A program made the translations under genes and the position numbers. The notes beneath the pieces were generated by a model. It saw only the letters and a list, made by a program, of their open reading frames with translations, was not told where the DNA came from and did not search any database. DNA of 38,256 nt from a virus: the IMG/VR virus record IMGVR_UViG_3300025030_000261, positions 1-38,256 of that record; one strand, 5' to 3'. Position 1 is the first letter of the stretch. Every line of letters starts with the position of its first letter. Positions 1 to 6,610 of the stretch are shown one piece after another.

Positions 1-239
1 CCCCTGTGGGGTATCTTATGATCGACTACCGTAGCCAGTGTGGTCCTGCCCTCGCGCTTACAGTAGGCGCACAGCGGATGCTCGCGCAGGTAGATTGCTC
101 TGGCCTGCTGCCACCTGTACCCATAACCACGAGCGGTGGGGGTTGTTTTGCCGGTGCGCCAGGAACCAGGCTCAACCACTTGTACCCGCGAAGTTGAGGT
201 GTTTGTCAGGCGTGGTTTAAGCATCTTGAGCTTCATCAT
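1..239 (-). CDS. HNH endonuclease, packaging-associated type, C-terminus cut by window edge
   Basis: Starts at an ATG-ATG whose first codon overlaps the RusA stop (ATGA), and runs off the left edge after 79 full codons. The visible part carries the typical start of a phage HNH nuclease: a basic leader, the segment RGYGYRWQQARAIYL (residues 38-51), a CAYC zinc pair (Cys57, Cys60) and the first catalytic motif VVDHKIPH (71-78). The second CxxC and last His are beyond the edge. In HK97-like phages such a gene (gp74 family) lies next to the small terminase and stimulates terminase cleavage. The cut small terminase at the right edge reads in the same direction, which fits that role. The family call is firm; the packaging role is inferred. 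Confidence 0.85.
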   Translation of the reverse strand, partial: MMKLKMLKPRLTNTSTSRVQVVEPGSWRTGKTTPTARGYGYRWQQARAIYLREHPLCAYCKREGRTTLATVVDHKIPHR

Positions 240-592
240 CCGGTCACAATTACCCGCACCTGGCCGCCCTTGATTGACGCACCGCGCTCAATCCTGATGG
301 TGAACCGCGAATCATCCACTCCAAGAGCGTCGGCAATACCATCCAATAGGCTTTTGCAATTGGAAAGCATATTATCTAAATCCCTGCGCCGATTATCTGG
401 CGGGTAGAAGCTGATACACAGGTCAATCGCACCCTTACCCTCAACCCTGGTGCCGGAAGCCTTTGTTGCCCACCCTGCTGCGCTCCGGTAGGCTTTTGCT
501 GCACGTGCCTTGGCTGCCCAGTGCGGGCGAGCGTTTGGGTGCAGGACTCGTGGCGGCCAAGGTAATGTAATCAATTCGCGTACTCCCGGCAC
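236..592 (-). CDS. rusA: RusA-like Holliday junction resolvase
   Basis: A 118-residue protein, close to the 120 residues of E. coli RusA. RusA is a dimeric, metal-dependent endonuclease that cuts four-way junctions. The diagnostic stretch FYPPDNRRRDLDN lies at 62-74, with candidate catalytic Asp71 and Asp73, Lys80 in the following helix, and Asp93/Asp94 in GVDDSRF. The start is a GTG at 592, overlapping the preceding small gene by 22 bases. Its stop overlaps the HNH start. It sits with NinB and a Ref-like nuclease in the distal part of the leftward early operon, so it probably resolves recombination or replication intermediates before packaging. Confidence 0.93.
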   Translation of the reverse strand: MPGVRELITLPWPPRVLHPNARPHWAAKARAAKAYRSAAGWATKASGTRVEGKGAIDLCISFYPPDNRRRDLDNMLSNCKSLLDGIADALGVDDSRFTIRIERGASIKGGQVRVIVTG

Positions 593-720
593 CCTTTGGC
601 CGCTTTAAGTTCCCGTTCCGTCCCGATCCGCACCAGCGGCTTACCGGGTCGGCGGCAGTGCCAGTCGGTGAAATTGCCTGGTTTGAGCCAGCGGTGAGCA
701 CAGGATTTACAGGTTTTCAT
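571..720 (-). CDS. Small Cys-rich (zinc-binding?) protein, 49 aa
   Basis: Starts at ATG 720, coupled by an ATGA overlap to the end of the Ref-like nuclease gene. The 49-residue product has CKSC at 4-7, then Cys22 after WHC and Cys44 near the end. This four-Cys pattern is compatible with one zinc-ribbon or knuckle. A longer in-frame reading upstream would lie inside the Ref-like gene and is rejected because of the start-stop coupling. Peptides of this sort (few residues, WxHC, ending in a GCREY-like motif) are frequent in phage nin-like regions. No function is assigned. Confidence 0.7.
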   Translation of the reverse strand: MKTCKSCAHRWLKPGNFTDWHCRRPGKPLVRIGTERELKAAKGCREYAN

Positions 721-998
721 GCGTTCATCCTCTCGATCACCCATGCCAGCGCGTCCATCTCCCCTACGCTCACTAACTTCCATGCCTTGCGCAGCCCGTG
801 CAGTCCATCCTGCGCGTCCAAATGGTGATGTTGGCAGACAGGTATCACGAGCCAGTTGTCGGCTCTCTGTGCCATTCCTGTGCCCTCCCTTGGGTGATGT
901 AGTTGGGCGGGTGTCGCGCCGCGACCTATATGTTGGCAAAGGTAGCAGCCTAATTCGGCCACTTTCGATAAATACTTTTTCTCAGCCAATGTTGTCAT
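717..998 (-). CDS. Ref-like RecA-dependent nuclease / HNH protein
   Basis: A 93-residue protein built almost entirely from a compact HNH-type metal-binding domain: CYLC (18-21), LHHP (33-36), VIPVCQHHH (51-59) and HGL near 66. This order matches the nuclease domain of phage P1 Ref (recombination enhancement function), which cuts DNA at RecA-made D-loops. The long disordered N-terminus of P1 Ref is absent, as in many lambdoid versions. Start ATG 998 overlaps the NinB stop; its stop overlaps the next small gene. Neighbours NinB and RusA support a role in recombination. Biochemical activity is inferred from the family. Confidence 0.8.
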   Translation of the reverse strand: MTTLAEKKYLSKVAELGCYLCQHIGRGATPAQLHHPREGTGMAQRADNWLVIPVCQHHHLDAQDGLHGLRKAWKLVSVGEMDALAWVIERMNA

Positions 999-1444
999 GC
1001 CTGCATCCGGTCCGCGCTAAACCGCACGCCAAGCTCAACGGCGCAAAATGCCTCGCACGCTTCCATGTACCTAGTCATGCCCAATGTGGTGAGCTTTGTG
1101 GTTGACCCGATACAATCGCGCTCGCCATTCGGCAGCCATGCCCATTTGATGTACCCTTTCATCACCAGCTTGTCGAAGTCAGGTTCATTGCCCTCCGGTA
1201 AATACTCGCGCTTTAGGTGCTCATGCCATACATCCGCCGAGAACTGCTTGCCGCTTACCCAAGCCTGCTCGCTGATCTCCTTCAGCCTGGCACCCCACAT
1301 GAGTCCGTTCTGCCGATTTGAACGCAGCTTAGTGCGCGGCCTAAGTGCAATTTCCATTGTACCGTCCACCGGCAGGTTGCGGATCACCATTATGGCGTTC
1401 GAGGCCACAGCGGGGCTGGTTAGAATGATTACGCGCTCTGACAT
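995..1444 (-). CDS. ninB: NinB recombination protein
   Basis: A 149-residue protein matching the lambda NinB/Orf family in length and layout: MEIALRPRTKLRSNRQNGLMW at the centre, the conserved WHEHLKREYLP helix, then a GMTRYMEACEAFC segment near the C-terminus. In lambda, NinB (Orf) binds single-stranded DNA and SSB and replaces host RecFOR in starting recombination. I chose ATG 1444 because GAGGGT stands just upstream. A longer reading would overlap the preceding small gene throughout. Coupled by ATGA to the Ref-like nuclease downstream. Confidence 0.92.
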   Translation of the reverse strand: MSERVIILTSPAVASNAIMVIRNLPVDGTMEIALRPRTKLRSNRQNGLMWGARLKEISEQAWVSGKQFSADVWHEHLKREYLPEGNEPDFDKLVMKGYIKWAWLPNGERDCIGSTTKLTTLGMTRYMEACEAFCAVELGVRFSADRMQA

Positions 1445-1563
1445 ACCCTCGCCCTCGTCATCACATCCAGCGCCTTCTGGAGCTGGTCCGCGCACTCAAT
1501 CATGAGAGCGGCTTTCCGCTTGATCTCGCGCTTATAGTCGGCGGGGCTGAATTTCGGCTTCAC
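1429..1563 (-). CDS. Small hypothetical protein, 44 aa
   Basis: Short reading frame starting at GTG 1563, which overlaps the stop of the preceding gene as GTGA, and ending at TAA 1429, 16 bases inside ninB. The product is basic at the start (VKPKFSPADYKREIKRKAA) and then helical. The start-stop coupling on both sides, the same pattern as every other joint in this operon, is the main reason to believe it. I do not recognise the family. Confidence 0.55.
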   Translation of the reverse strand: MKPKFSPADYKREIKRKAALMIECADQLQKALDVMTRARVCQSA

Positions 1564-1745
1564 ATTTCCCTCACTTCGGTGTGCGGACTGTATACCTCTT
1601 CCGGCTCGACTGGCTGAATGCTTTCCTCTATAACCTTAATTTCGGCACGCAGGAGCGCGACCTGCATTTTGCTCACCGGATGGCGGGATTGCGCCATTTC
1701 AAGCTGGGCGATTAGGCTCTCTAGGTATTTCTGGTTGAGGTTCAT
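1560..1745 (-). CDS. Small hypothetical protein, 61 aa, coiled-coil-like
   Basis: ATG 1745 overlaps the methyltransferase stop (ATGA); the stop overlaps the next gene's GTG. The 61-residue product is nearly all heptad-like helix (LNQKYLESLIAQLEMAQ at the start, MQVALLRAEIKVIEES in the middle) with a short acidic tail. It is unrelated to any family I can name. Position between the methyltransferase and NinB in the leftward early operon suggests an accessory early protein, possibly a partner of one of its neighbours. Confidence 0.7.
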   Translation of the reverse strand: MNLNQKYLESLIAQLEMAQSRHPVSKMQVALLRAEIKVIEESIQPVEPEEVYSPHTEVREM

Positions 1746-2497
1746 AGTGTCTCACCGCTTGGGATTGTGACAATCACAGTTCGCACCATAGTCCCGGATT
1801 CTTTGAATGCGCCCTCTGGCAGCGCCTCAATACTCCCTCCGCGCTCTGTAATTAGGTCGCGGAATTCGTTTGTTAACCTATTCTCGCGGAATCCGACGCT
1901 GGCGGACATTACTGAAATGAGCTTACCGCCCGGCTTGAGGAATTTCAGCGCATGAACAACGTGCCGAATATCTGCTTGTTTGGCAAATGGCGGATTCATG
2001 CAAACCCGGTCATATTCGGGAAATGGCGAGACTGCGAGAAAATCCGAGTTAATCACTTTTCGGAATTGCCCGGTTTTCTCAAGTTCCCAAAAATTCGCCT
2101 CCATGAGTTCGTAGCAGTCTACCTCTCCGCCAGTAGCCTCAACACAAGCCAAGGCAATCGCTCCGCGCCCCGCGCTTGGCTCAAGGATGGTCATCCCTTC
2201 GTGCAGGCCGGCAAGTTCAATCAGCCGCGCCACAACAGCAGGCGGTGACGGGAAATAGTTGAATTCGTCCTTTGGGATCTCAACCTCTCCGGATAATATG
2301 ATTTCGTCGATCCGGTTGAATGCCTCAGACTCAAACACATGCGCCTTGGCTTTCCGGCTCCACTTCCCGCCAGCCGCTTCCAGTACCTTGTTCGTTCGTT
2401 CGTAAAGATTGCGATCCAACTGCTCGGTAAGTTTCAATTCGAACCCGCTTGTTTCTGCCCGGCTCAACACCGCCAGAACTTCGTCATCAACCATCAT
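1742..2497 (-). CDS. Class I SAM-dependent DNA methyltransferase (N6-adenine type)
   Basis: A 251-residue protein. SAM-binding motif I is LEPSAGRGAIA at 105-115, an acidic motif II region is near YELME (129-133), and the catalytic motif NPPF is at 168-171, preceded by YDRVCM. NPPF is typical of enzymes that methylate adenine N6 (or sometimes cytosine N4). Residues 1-80 form an added N-terminal region seen in phage orphan methyltransferases. No restriction endonuclease is nearby, so protection of phage DNA from host restriction, or marking for replication or packaging, is more likely than a restriction-modification pair. Start ATG 2497 overlaps the stop of the 57-aa gene upstream. Confidence 0.88.
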   Translation of the reverse strand: MMVDDEVLAVLSRAETSGFELKLTEQLDRNLYERTNKVLEAAGGKWSRKAKAHVFESEAFNRIDEIILSGEVEIPKDEFNYFPSPPAVVARLIELAGLHEGMTILEPSAGRGAIALACVEATGGEVDCYELMEANFWELEKTGQFRKVINSDFLAVSPFPEYDRVCMNPPFAKQADIRHVVHALKFLKPGGKLISVMSASVGFRENRLTNEFRDLITERGGSIEALPEGAFKESGTMVRTVIVTIPSGETL

Positions 2498-2667
2498 TTA
2501 CCCACCTCCCCGCTTCTAATCACAAAATACTTTCTGGCCTCGGTATCTGTTTTGCATTGCTCAAGCACCTCGGATCGAATGGTTGGATCGAATTCTTGGA
2601 TTGAATCTAGCCAGTTTTCAACCCGCTTTAGGTCGGCAATCTTTTTCACTCTGTCGAGCGCACTCAT
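2494..2667 (-). CDS. Small hypothetical protein, 57 aa
   Basis: ATG 2667 overlaps the helicase stop and the TGA at 2494 overlaps the methyltransferase start, both ATGA. The GGAGGG sequence directly upstream is a strong ribosome-binding site. The product begins MSALDRVKKIADLKRVENWL, is helical and charged, and has no motif I recognise. The size and position between DnaB-like helicase and methyltransferase could suit a small replication accessory protein, but this is only context. Confidence 0.7.
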   Translation of the reverse strand: MSALDRVKKIADLKRVENWLDSIQEFDPTIRSEVLEQCKTDTEARKYFVIRSGEVGK

Positions 2668-3977
2668 AGACCCCTCCCTCTTTCTTGCTGCGACTCCGGT
2701 TTACACCAGCACTTGTCAAGATTTTTGAACCGCGTCAGACGCCCATCAAATTGGACAAACACCTCACCGTTCGCACCATGCCGATTCGCCCGTATCAATA
2801 TCTCAGCCACACCCTTCATCTTAGAATCCTTATTGTAAATCTCGTCCCGATAAATCATCATCACGAGGTCGGCATCTTGCTCGATAGCCCCAGATTCTCG
2901 TAGGTCGCTCATGTGAGGTCGCTTATCCTGTCTTGATTCACATTCCCGATTGACCTGCGCCAGGCATAGAACTGGGCAGTCTAGCTCTTTTGATAGAGCC
3001 TTCAAGCCACGGCTTATACTAGCAACCTCCTGTTCCCTGTTGCTACCATCACCGCGCATCAGTTGCAGGTAATCCACAACAACCATTTGCAGGCCATGCT
3101 TGCGCATTATCTTTCGTGTGCGGGAGCGTAACTTTCCAATAGTTAGGGCGCATTCATCGTCGATGACTATTTTTAACCCCTTTAGCGTCTGCACGGCTAC
3201 AGTAATCGCATCGGTTGAATTTTCGTCGGTCATAATCGAGTCGGTCGGGTACCCGGAGGTAATCGCAATCATCCGGTTGGCTATTTCCCTGCGCGGCATT
3301 TCGAGACTGGCAAAGTAGATTGTTCCTCCAGCTCGCGCAGCAGTTATCGCCATCGTACAAGCGGCGGCTGTCTTACCGGCCTTCGGCCTTGCAGCCAAGA
3401 TGTTTAAGCTGCCACGATGGAACCCACCACCCAACAACTCGTCAAGGTCGGTTAATCCTGTCGGCATCGCAATAGCCGCCCCAGAATACCGCTGCTCGAC
3501 GTGGATAATAGCCTCTTCAAGCGCCTCGGACAACATTACCGGCTCATGCCCATCACGACTTTCCATTAACGCGAAGATGCGCCTTTCAGCCGTTTCTGCA
3601 ATTTCGGCAGCGTCAGTCTTTTTTTCGACCTGATCGGTAATATCTTGGCTGATTCCACCTAATTCTCGCAGCATGGCATGATTGCGAACAGTGGCGGCGT
3701 AGTGCTTCACGTTTGCCGCGCTTGGCACGTTCTGGGCGAGACTGCCGAGATAGGGTAAGCCTCCGATCCGGTCAAGCTCGCCTGATACCTCTAAAGCCTC
3801 AGCAACAGTGATTACATCCACAGGTTTGCCTTTGTTGCACATCCGGCTAATTACCCGGAAAGCGATACGGTGCGACTCGGCAGCAAAGTCGTTTTCTACC
3901 AAATCAATTTCATCGAAACAATCCGGTTGGATAAGCAGCGCGCCCAATACACTTTGTTCCGATCTAGTTGCTGACAT
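2664..3977 (-). CDS. dnaB: DnaB-like replicative helicase
   Basis: A 437-residue protein of the DnaB family, slightly shorter than bacterial DnaB (about 470). The N-terminal domain runs from EQSVLGALL (7-15) to about 140. The RecA-like C-terminal domain starts near MPTGLTDLDELLGGG, with Walker A ARPKAGKTA (196-204), SLEMPRREI (224-232), Walker B VVVDYLQL (299-306), the sensor AQVNRECE (340-347) and the arginine-finger segment LRESGAIEQDAD (359-370). It should unwind the phage replication fork as a hexamer. The DUF1376 gene just upstream overlaps its start by 14 bases and probably supplies the initiator or loader function. Confidence 0.96.
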   Translation of the reverse strand: MSATRSEQSVLGALLIQPDCFDEIDLVENDFAAESHRIAFRVISRMCNKGKPVDVITVAEALEVSGELDRIGGLPYLGSLAQNVPSAANVKHYAATVRNHAMLRELGGISQDITDQVEKKTDAAEIAETAERRIFALMESRDGHEPVMLSEALEEAIIHVEQRYSGAAIAMPTGLTDLDELLGGGFHRGSLNILAARPKAGKTAAACTMAITAARAGGTIYFASLEMPRREIANRMIAITSGYPTDSIMTDENSTDAITVAVQTLKGLKIVIDDECALTIGKLRSRTRKIMRKHGLQMVVVDYLQLMRGDGSNREQEVASISRGLKALSKELDCPVLCLAQVNRECESRQDKRPHMSDLRESGAIEQDADLVMMIYRDEIYNKDSKMKGVAEILIRANRHGANGEVFVQFDGRLTRFKNLDKCWCKPESQQERGRGL

Positions 3978-4737
3978 GGTTATCCTCGACGTAATTTTTG
4001 ATCGCCCTGTACTGGCTAGTTTCCTTCACTGATCCATCAGCCTCGATAAACCACAGCTTGTACCAATTACCTTTGACGCAGTTTCTGAATGTCATCCGCC
4101 AATCCTTTTGACGCTTTCCACTTTCCTTATGCGTCGAAACGAATTGCTGCCAACAAACTCTAACCATATCTAACGGAATTTTGTTTTTTTCAGCAAAGTC
4201 GAAAACTGGATCGCTTTTAGGGATTCGCTCTTCCCCGGATTCCTTGCATAATTCCAAAAAGGTTTGAATGGAGCAAGTTGCCGAACGCTTGCGTTTCGGC
4301 TTATCTAGGTCTTGGGTAATGGGTAATGGGTAATGGGTAGCATCGTTTTTTATGCTTGGAGCATCATTATTTATGCTTGGAGCATCATTCGAGCAATGCG
4401 TTAGCATGGATTTAGCATGTTTTTGCCTTGCCCAACGGACTTCAGCAGCCTCTTTCGCTTTTGATTTTCTACCGCCAGCCTCTTCCATTTCCTTCAAAAC
4501 TCGTCCATGAATCCATCCTTCATCAACATGATTGAAGAATTCTCTTAAAACATCCTCTATTTCCTGTTTGTGCTCGCGCATATTGATTAGCCTTGATATT
4601 GAATGAATATCGTCGGTTATCGGCTCTTCGATTGTATATGCTAGATCAAGCAAACGCCTGTATGCTAAATCTTCCATTAGCGAAAGATGCCTAGTATGGC
4701 TGGCATAATCGCCTATGCTGAATTTGTAGTAGTGCAA
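3964..4737 (-). CDS. DUF1376-family phage replication protein (initiator/loader candidate)
   Basis: A 257-residue protein. Residues 1-90 match the DUF1376 domain: YYKFSIGDYASHTRHLSL, then EDLAYRRLLDLAYTIEEP, and FFNHVDEGWIH. A basic linker (RKSKAKEAAEVRWARQKH) follows, then a repetitive, AT-rich central part (NDAPSI repeated, then HYPLPITQ) and a Trp-rich C-terminal domain (DWRMTFRNCVKGNWYKLW). This layout (N-terminal DNA-binding, repeat-rich middle, C-terminal partner-binding) resembles lambda O-type initiators, and the gene lies directly before the helicase, where O-like genes are found. The initiator role is inferred. ATG 4737 opens the frame. Confidence 0.85.
   Translation of the reverse strand: MHYYKFSIGDYASHTRHLSLMEDLAYRRLLDLAYTIEEPITDDIHSISRLINMREHKQEIEDVLREFFNHVDEGWIHGRVLKEMEEAGGRKSKAKEAAEVRWARQKHAKSMLTHCSNDAPSINNDAPSIKNDATHYPLPITQDLDKPKRKRSATCSIQTFLELCKESGEERIPKSDPVFDFAEKNKIPLDMVRVCWQQFVSTHKESGKRQKDWRMTFRNCVKGNWYKLWFIEADGSVKETSQYRAIKNYVEDNHVSN
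4314..4389. repeat. Tandem repeats inside the replication gene: candidate origin iterons
   Basis: Two adjacent repeat sets. GGGTAAT is repeated three times plus a partial fourth copy (4314-4339). A 21-base unit occurs twice in tandem (4351-4371 and 4372-4389), each holding the perfect inverted repeat ATGCT-TGG-AGCAT. Further AGCAT words follow to about 4420. The unit lengths are in frame with the gene, giving repeated NDAPSI in the protein. Lambda-like phages carry their origin iterons within the initiator gene, so this is a reasonable origin candidate. No experimental-type evidence is visible. Confidence 0.5.
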
Positions 4738-4739
4738 GA

Positions 4740-4868
4740 CTATCTCGACTTCAACATCTCTTTAGCGCACTTGCACCAGAACATGATAGCCGGGCGCTTG
4801 TTCTTCCTGAACGGAATGGATTTCGCCACGGCGTAGCAGCGGCGGTATTCGGGGGTGTGGATGGTCAT
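4740..4868 (-). CDS. Small basic hypothetical protein, 42 aa
   Basis: Reading frame from ATG 4868 to TAG 4740. The product starts MTIHTPEYRRCYAVAKSIPF and is rich in Lys/Arg with three Cys. A weak AAAGGG lies upstream. It sits between the tiny 47-aa frame and the replication gene, in the same direction as the operon. Coding potential is suggested by position and codon choice only. Confidence 0.45.
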   Translation of the reverse strand: MTIHTPEYRRCYAVAKSIPFRKNKRPAIMFWCKCAKEMLKSR

Positions 4869-4880
4869 GGTGTAAGCCCT

Positions 4881-5024
4881 TTATGCAGCCCACAAATCAA
4901 GGTCGAAATTACCCGCAGGGACTGGCAAGCAGCCGAAGGTGGGTTCTTGAAATATGGACTGCGGAAAAGACTCATTAAAATAATCCCTGTTATTAGGCTT
5001 TCGACAGCCTTGTGCTAGATGCAC
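4881..5024 (-). CDS. Small hypothetical protein, 47 aa
   Basis: Frame from GTG 5024 to TAA 4881, starting 11 bases after the stop of the Cro-like gene. The product ends in GNFDLDLWAA, a tail style common in small phage early proteins, and holds a PQSIFQEPTFG stretch. An alternative 36-aa frame (ATG 4976) overlaps it in another phase and couples by ATGA to the following 42-aa frame. Only one of the two is likely real; I prefer this one for its amino acid composition. Confidence 0.45.
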   Translation of the reverse strand: MHLAQGCRKPNNRDYFNESFPQSIFQEPTFGCLPVPAGNFDLDLWAA

Positions 5025-5034
5025 GGTTGCAACT

Positions 5035-5250
5035 CTAAACCACCTCGCCAGACTTCGCAAGCACTTTCTTGAACACCCTCGGATAGGCCAGCTTGAAGTA
5101 AGGTGGAATCTTGTTGGCCTGCTTCCACCCGTTCACCCGTTGCGGGCTGACTGGCGCATCACCTGGGCGCAATCGCTTATTGATTGCCCTGGCTATTGCA
5201 GATTGTCCGCCCAGCGCAATAATGGTTTCGGTATCGTTCATGCCGAGCAT
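5035..5250 (-). CDS. Cro/YdaS-like helix-turn-helix regulator
   Basis: First gene of the leftward early operon. The core reads DTETIIALGGQSAIARAIN, then VSPQRVNGWKQANKIPPYF. This is the helix-turn-helix of the Cro/YdaS type, where the second helix (VSPQRVNGW) contacts DNA. About 70 residues, the usual Cro size. The start is uncertain: ATG 5250, ATG 5241, GTG 5268 and TTG 5277 are all open, and none has a clear ribosome-binding site. It lies divergent to a strong rightward promoter with an inverted repeat over its -10 region, which is the likely target. No CI-like partner is seen in the window. Confidence 0.8.
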   Translation of the reverse strand: MLGMNDTETIIALGGQSAIARAINKRLRPGDAPVSPQRVNGWKQANKIPPYFKLAYPRVFKKVLAKSGEVV

Positions 5251-5294
5251 GGTAAAGGGAAAAATCACTTTATGCAAGATATAAAAAAGAACGC

Positions 5295-5323
5295 TTGACT
5301 ATAGGTAAAAGAATCTTTAAGAT
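5295..5323 (+). promoter_or_regulatory. Rightward early promoter (sigma70 type)
   Basis: TTGACT (5295-5300), a 17-base spacer and TAAGAT (5318-5323) form a near-consensus sigma70 promoter. Transcription would start near 5330 and run through the long leader into the recombination operon. It lies back to back with the Cro-like gene, like a lambda early control region. I could not settle on a leftward promoter for the divergent operon. Confidence 0.75.
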
Positions 5324-5333
5324 GTCGAACATC
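5321..5333. promoter_or_regulatory. Inverted-repeat operator over the rightward promoter
   Basis: GATGT-CGA-ACATC is a perfect 5-base inverted repeat that overlaps the -10 element and the expected start point. Binding there would block the rightward promoter. The adjacent Cro-like protein is the obvious candidate ligand. A second small repeat, AAAG-AAT-CTTT, lies in the spacer (5308-5318). Confidence 0.5.
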
Positions 5334-5819
5334 AAATCAACTTATCGAATTGATACCGGCAGCCCAGGTGCAGCAAAAGTCGAATAGAGTAAGATCGGCA
5401 AGTCGCGTTAGTCGCAATCGCGGGCAGAGTGAAGTGGCGGAACTACGGTAAGGCCACACTGGTGCGAGAAATAAAGCAAAAAGGAAGTGAACCTGACTGG
5501 GACGCGAAACGTAGTGGTAGCAACAGTCGGCAGCACGAAGGGCATTTGATAAGCACTAGGCCAGGAAGCGACGCACGGTAGGCATTTCGCGGATGCAAGC
5601 CCACAGGCACCCTTGCCCAAGGCGTAAGACTCGCCCTTCGTCCTGCTGATTGAGCAACAAAGAATTGCGCGAAGCACTTGGCAGCCACAACAGTAGAGAA
5701 ATGGGCTAACAGAGAACGCGCAAAGGAAGCCTGCAATCCATACAGGCCGATTGATGCGCTTTCGTCAGCGCGCATCCCAGGCCTTCGGACGGCCGCCAGA
5801 TAACTTTTGTGGAGGCAAT
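5330..5819 (+). promoter_or_regulatory. Long structured leader of the rightward operon, no confident gene
   Basis: About 490 bases between the promoter and the first supported gene, with no credible coding frame on either strand. It is dense in helices: GACTG/CAGTC (5495-5499 with 5524-5528); a 15-base stem with one mismatch (5529-5543 with 5633-5647) closing an 89-base domain; GCCTG/CAGGC (5729-5733 with 5743-5747); GATGCGC/GCGCATC (5753-5759 with 5770-5776); GGCC/GGCC (5780-5783 with 5791-5794). A clean GGAGG follows at 5811. Candidate roles are antitermination RNA (as in the put sites of HK022), a cis regulator, or a free small RNA. Confidence 0.5.
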
Positions 5820-6140
5820 ATGACTCACAACACTTTCAACAATCTGATGGAGCTGCCGGACATTCAGGCGATGCTGGAATCGGCTCAGGCTAAGACGGCC
5901 AAAATAAGCCGTTTGGATGATCTGGTTGATGTGGCGCGCTTCATCGAGGGCGCGAGCCTGCTCGAATGCAAGCACATCATCAATGAGCTGATCGACCGCA
6001 CATCCACTATTACCGGCTGCGCGACTGAACTTGAGAACGCCGCCGGTTCACTGTCCCGCAGTATCGAGATTGACGGCGATGTCGATGTAGACGCGGAAGA
6101 TAGCCTGCGCTCCCACATGGAAGCGAGGGACGAAGCATGA
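5820..6140 (+). CDS. Hypothetical early protein, 106 aa
   Basis: ATG 5820 follows a perfect GGAGG by four bases, so the longer upstream reading is rejected. The 106-residue product is helical and acidic: it opens MTHNTFNNLMELPDIQAML, has a SRLDDLVDVARFIEG segment, an HIINELIDR helix and a Ser/Asp-rich tail (SIEIDGDVDVDAEDS). It has no recognised domain. First gene of the rightward operon, overlapping the next gene by ATGA. Early position suggests host takeover or control functions, but nothing specific can be said. Confidence 0.8.
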   Translation: MTHNTFNNLMELPDIQAMLESAQAKTAKISRLDDLVDVARFIEGASLLECKHIINELIDRTSTITGCATELENAAGSLSRSIEIDGDVDVDAEDSLRSHMEARDEA

Positions 6141-6457
6141 GCCTCGCCCACCAGCACATCGTCAACAAGCTCAACAGGCGTGCCGAAGTCGAGCGCGAGA
6201 ATCAGTGCGTGGATGAACTTGAGCGCCGCGCCACGCCGCTGTTCTACACCGTGATGACAGTCGCAGCCGCCGTGATGCTGTGGACACTCACCGCAGGCTA
6301 CCGCGACGTGATCCAGCACCGCCTGGACACAATGGCCGACCGCCAGCAATACGACCGCATCAGCGCCACGCTGGCCAGTTGCGCGAATGGTTCCGTGGTT
6401 TCGTTCGACGACGGGCTGATGACCTGCCGGATCAAAAAACTGGTGGTGATGAAATGA
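6137..6457 (+). CDS. Single-pass membrane protein, 106 aa, paralogue of 11117-11430
   Basis: The product has a polar N-terminal helix (HQHIVNKLNRRAEVERENQ), one membrane segment (LFYTVMTVAAAVMLWTL, about 35-51) followed by YRDVIQHRLDTM, and a C-terminal part with Cys87 and Cys97 (ASCANG, MTCRIKK). A second, frameshifted copy lies at 11117-11430 and shares the pattern NQHIV-KLN, ATPLFY, YRDV-QHR-DT and CAN-FDD. ATG 6137 overlaps the preceding stop and the TGA overlaps the next ATG. Function unknown; possibly membrane-directed host interference such as superinfection exclusion. Confidence 0.75.
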   Translation: MSLAHQHIVNKLNRRAEVERENQCVDELERRATPLFYTVMTVAAAVMLWTLTAGYRDVIQHRLDTMADRQQYDRISATLASCANGSVVSFDDGLMTCRIKKLVVMK

Positions 6458-6588
6458 TCTTCCGACTCGAACAGCGCATCCTGCGCGCCTACGAATTCGC
6501 CAACAACGTCCTGTATTACCTGCAACGCGGACACCGGCTTGGTGATGCAATCCGTATGGCGCACAACACGATCACAACAAGAAATTAA
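6454..6588 (+). CDS. Small hypothetical protein, 44 aa
   Basis: ATG 6454 overlaps the preceding stop as ATGA; stop TAA 6586-6588. The product is one amphipathic basic helix (MIFRLEQRILRAYEFANNVL, then YYLQRGHRLGDAIRMAHNT). The coupling, plus placement directly before the RecT-like gene, supports it as a real gene. No family recognised. Confidence 0.6.
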   Translation: MIFRLEQRILRAYEFANNVLYYLQRGHRLGDAIRMAHNTITTRN

Positions 6589-6610
6589 ATAACCAACAGG
6601 AGATAAAGAA

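Noticed and set aside
5443-5775. Minus-strand 110-codon open frame in the leader
   Set aside because: Leu/Ser/Cys/Arg-rich, no domain, no ribosome site, and it would oppose the strong rightward promoter. Likely the antisense of structured RNA.
5402-5803. Plus-strand frame with only two stops (TAG 5579, TGA 5651) across about 400 bases of the leader, suggesting stop-codon recoding
   Set aside because: Other genes of the phage use TAG and TGA as ordinary stops, no start or ribosome site fits, and the dense RNA pairing explains the region better. The low stop count is not striking for this base composition.
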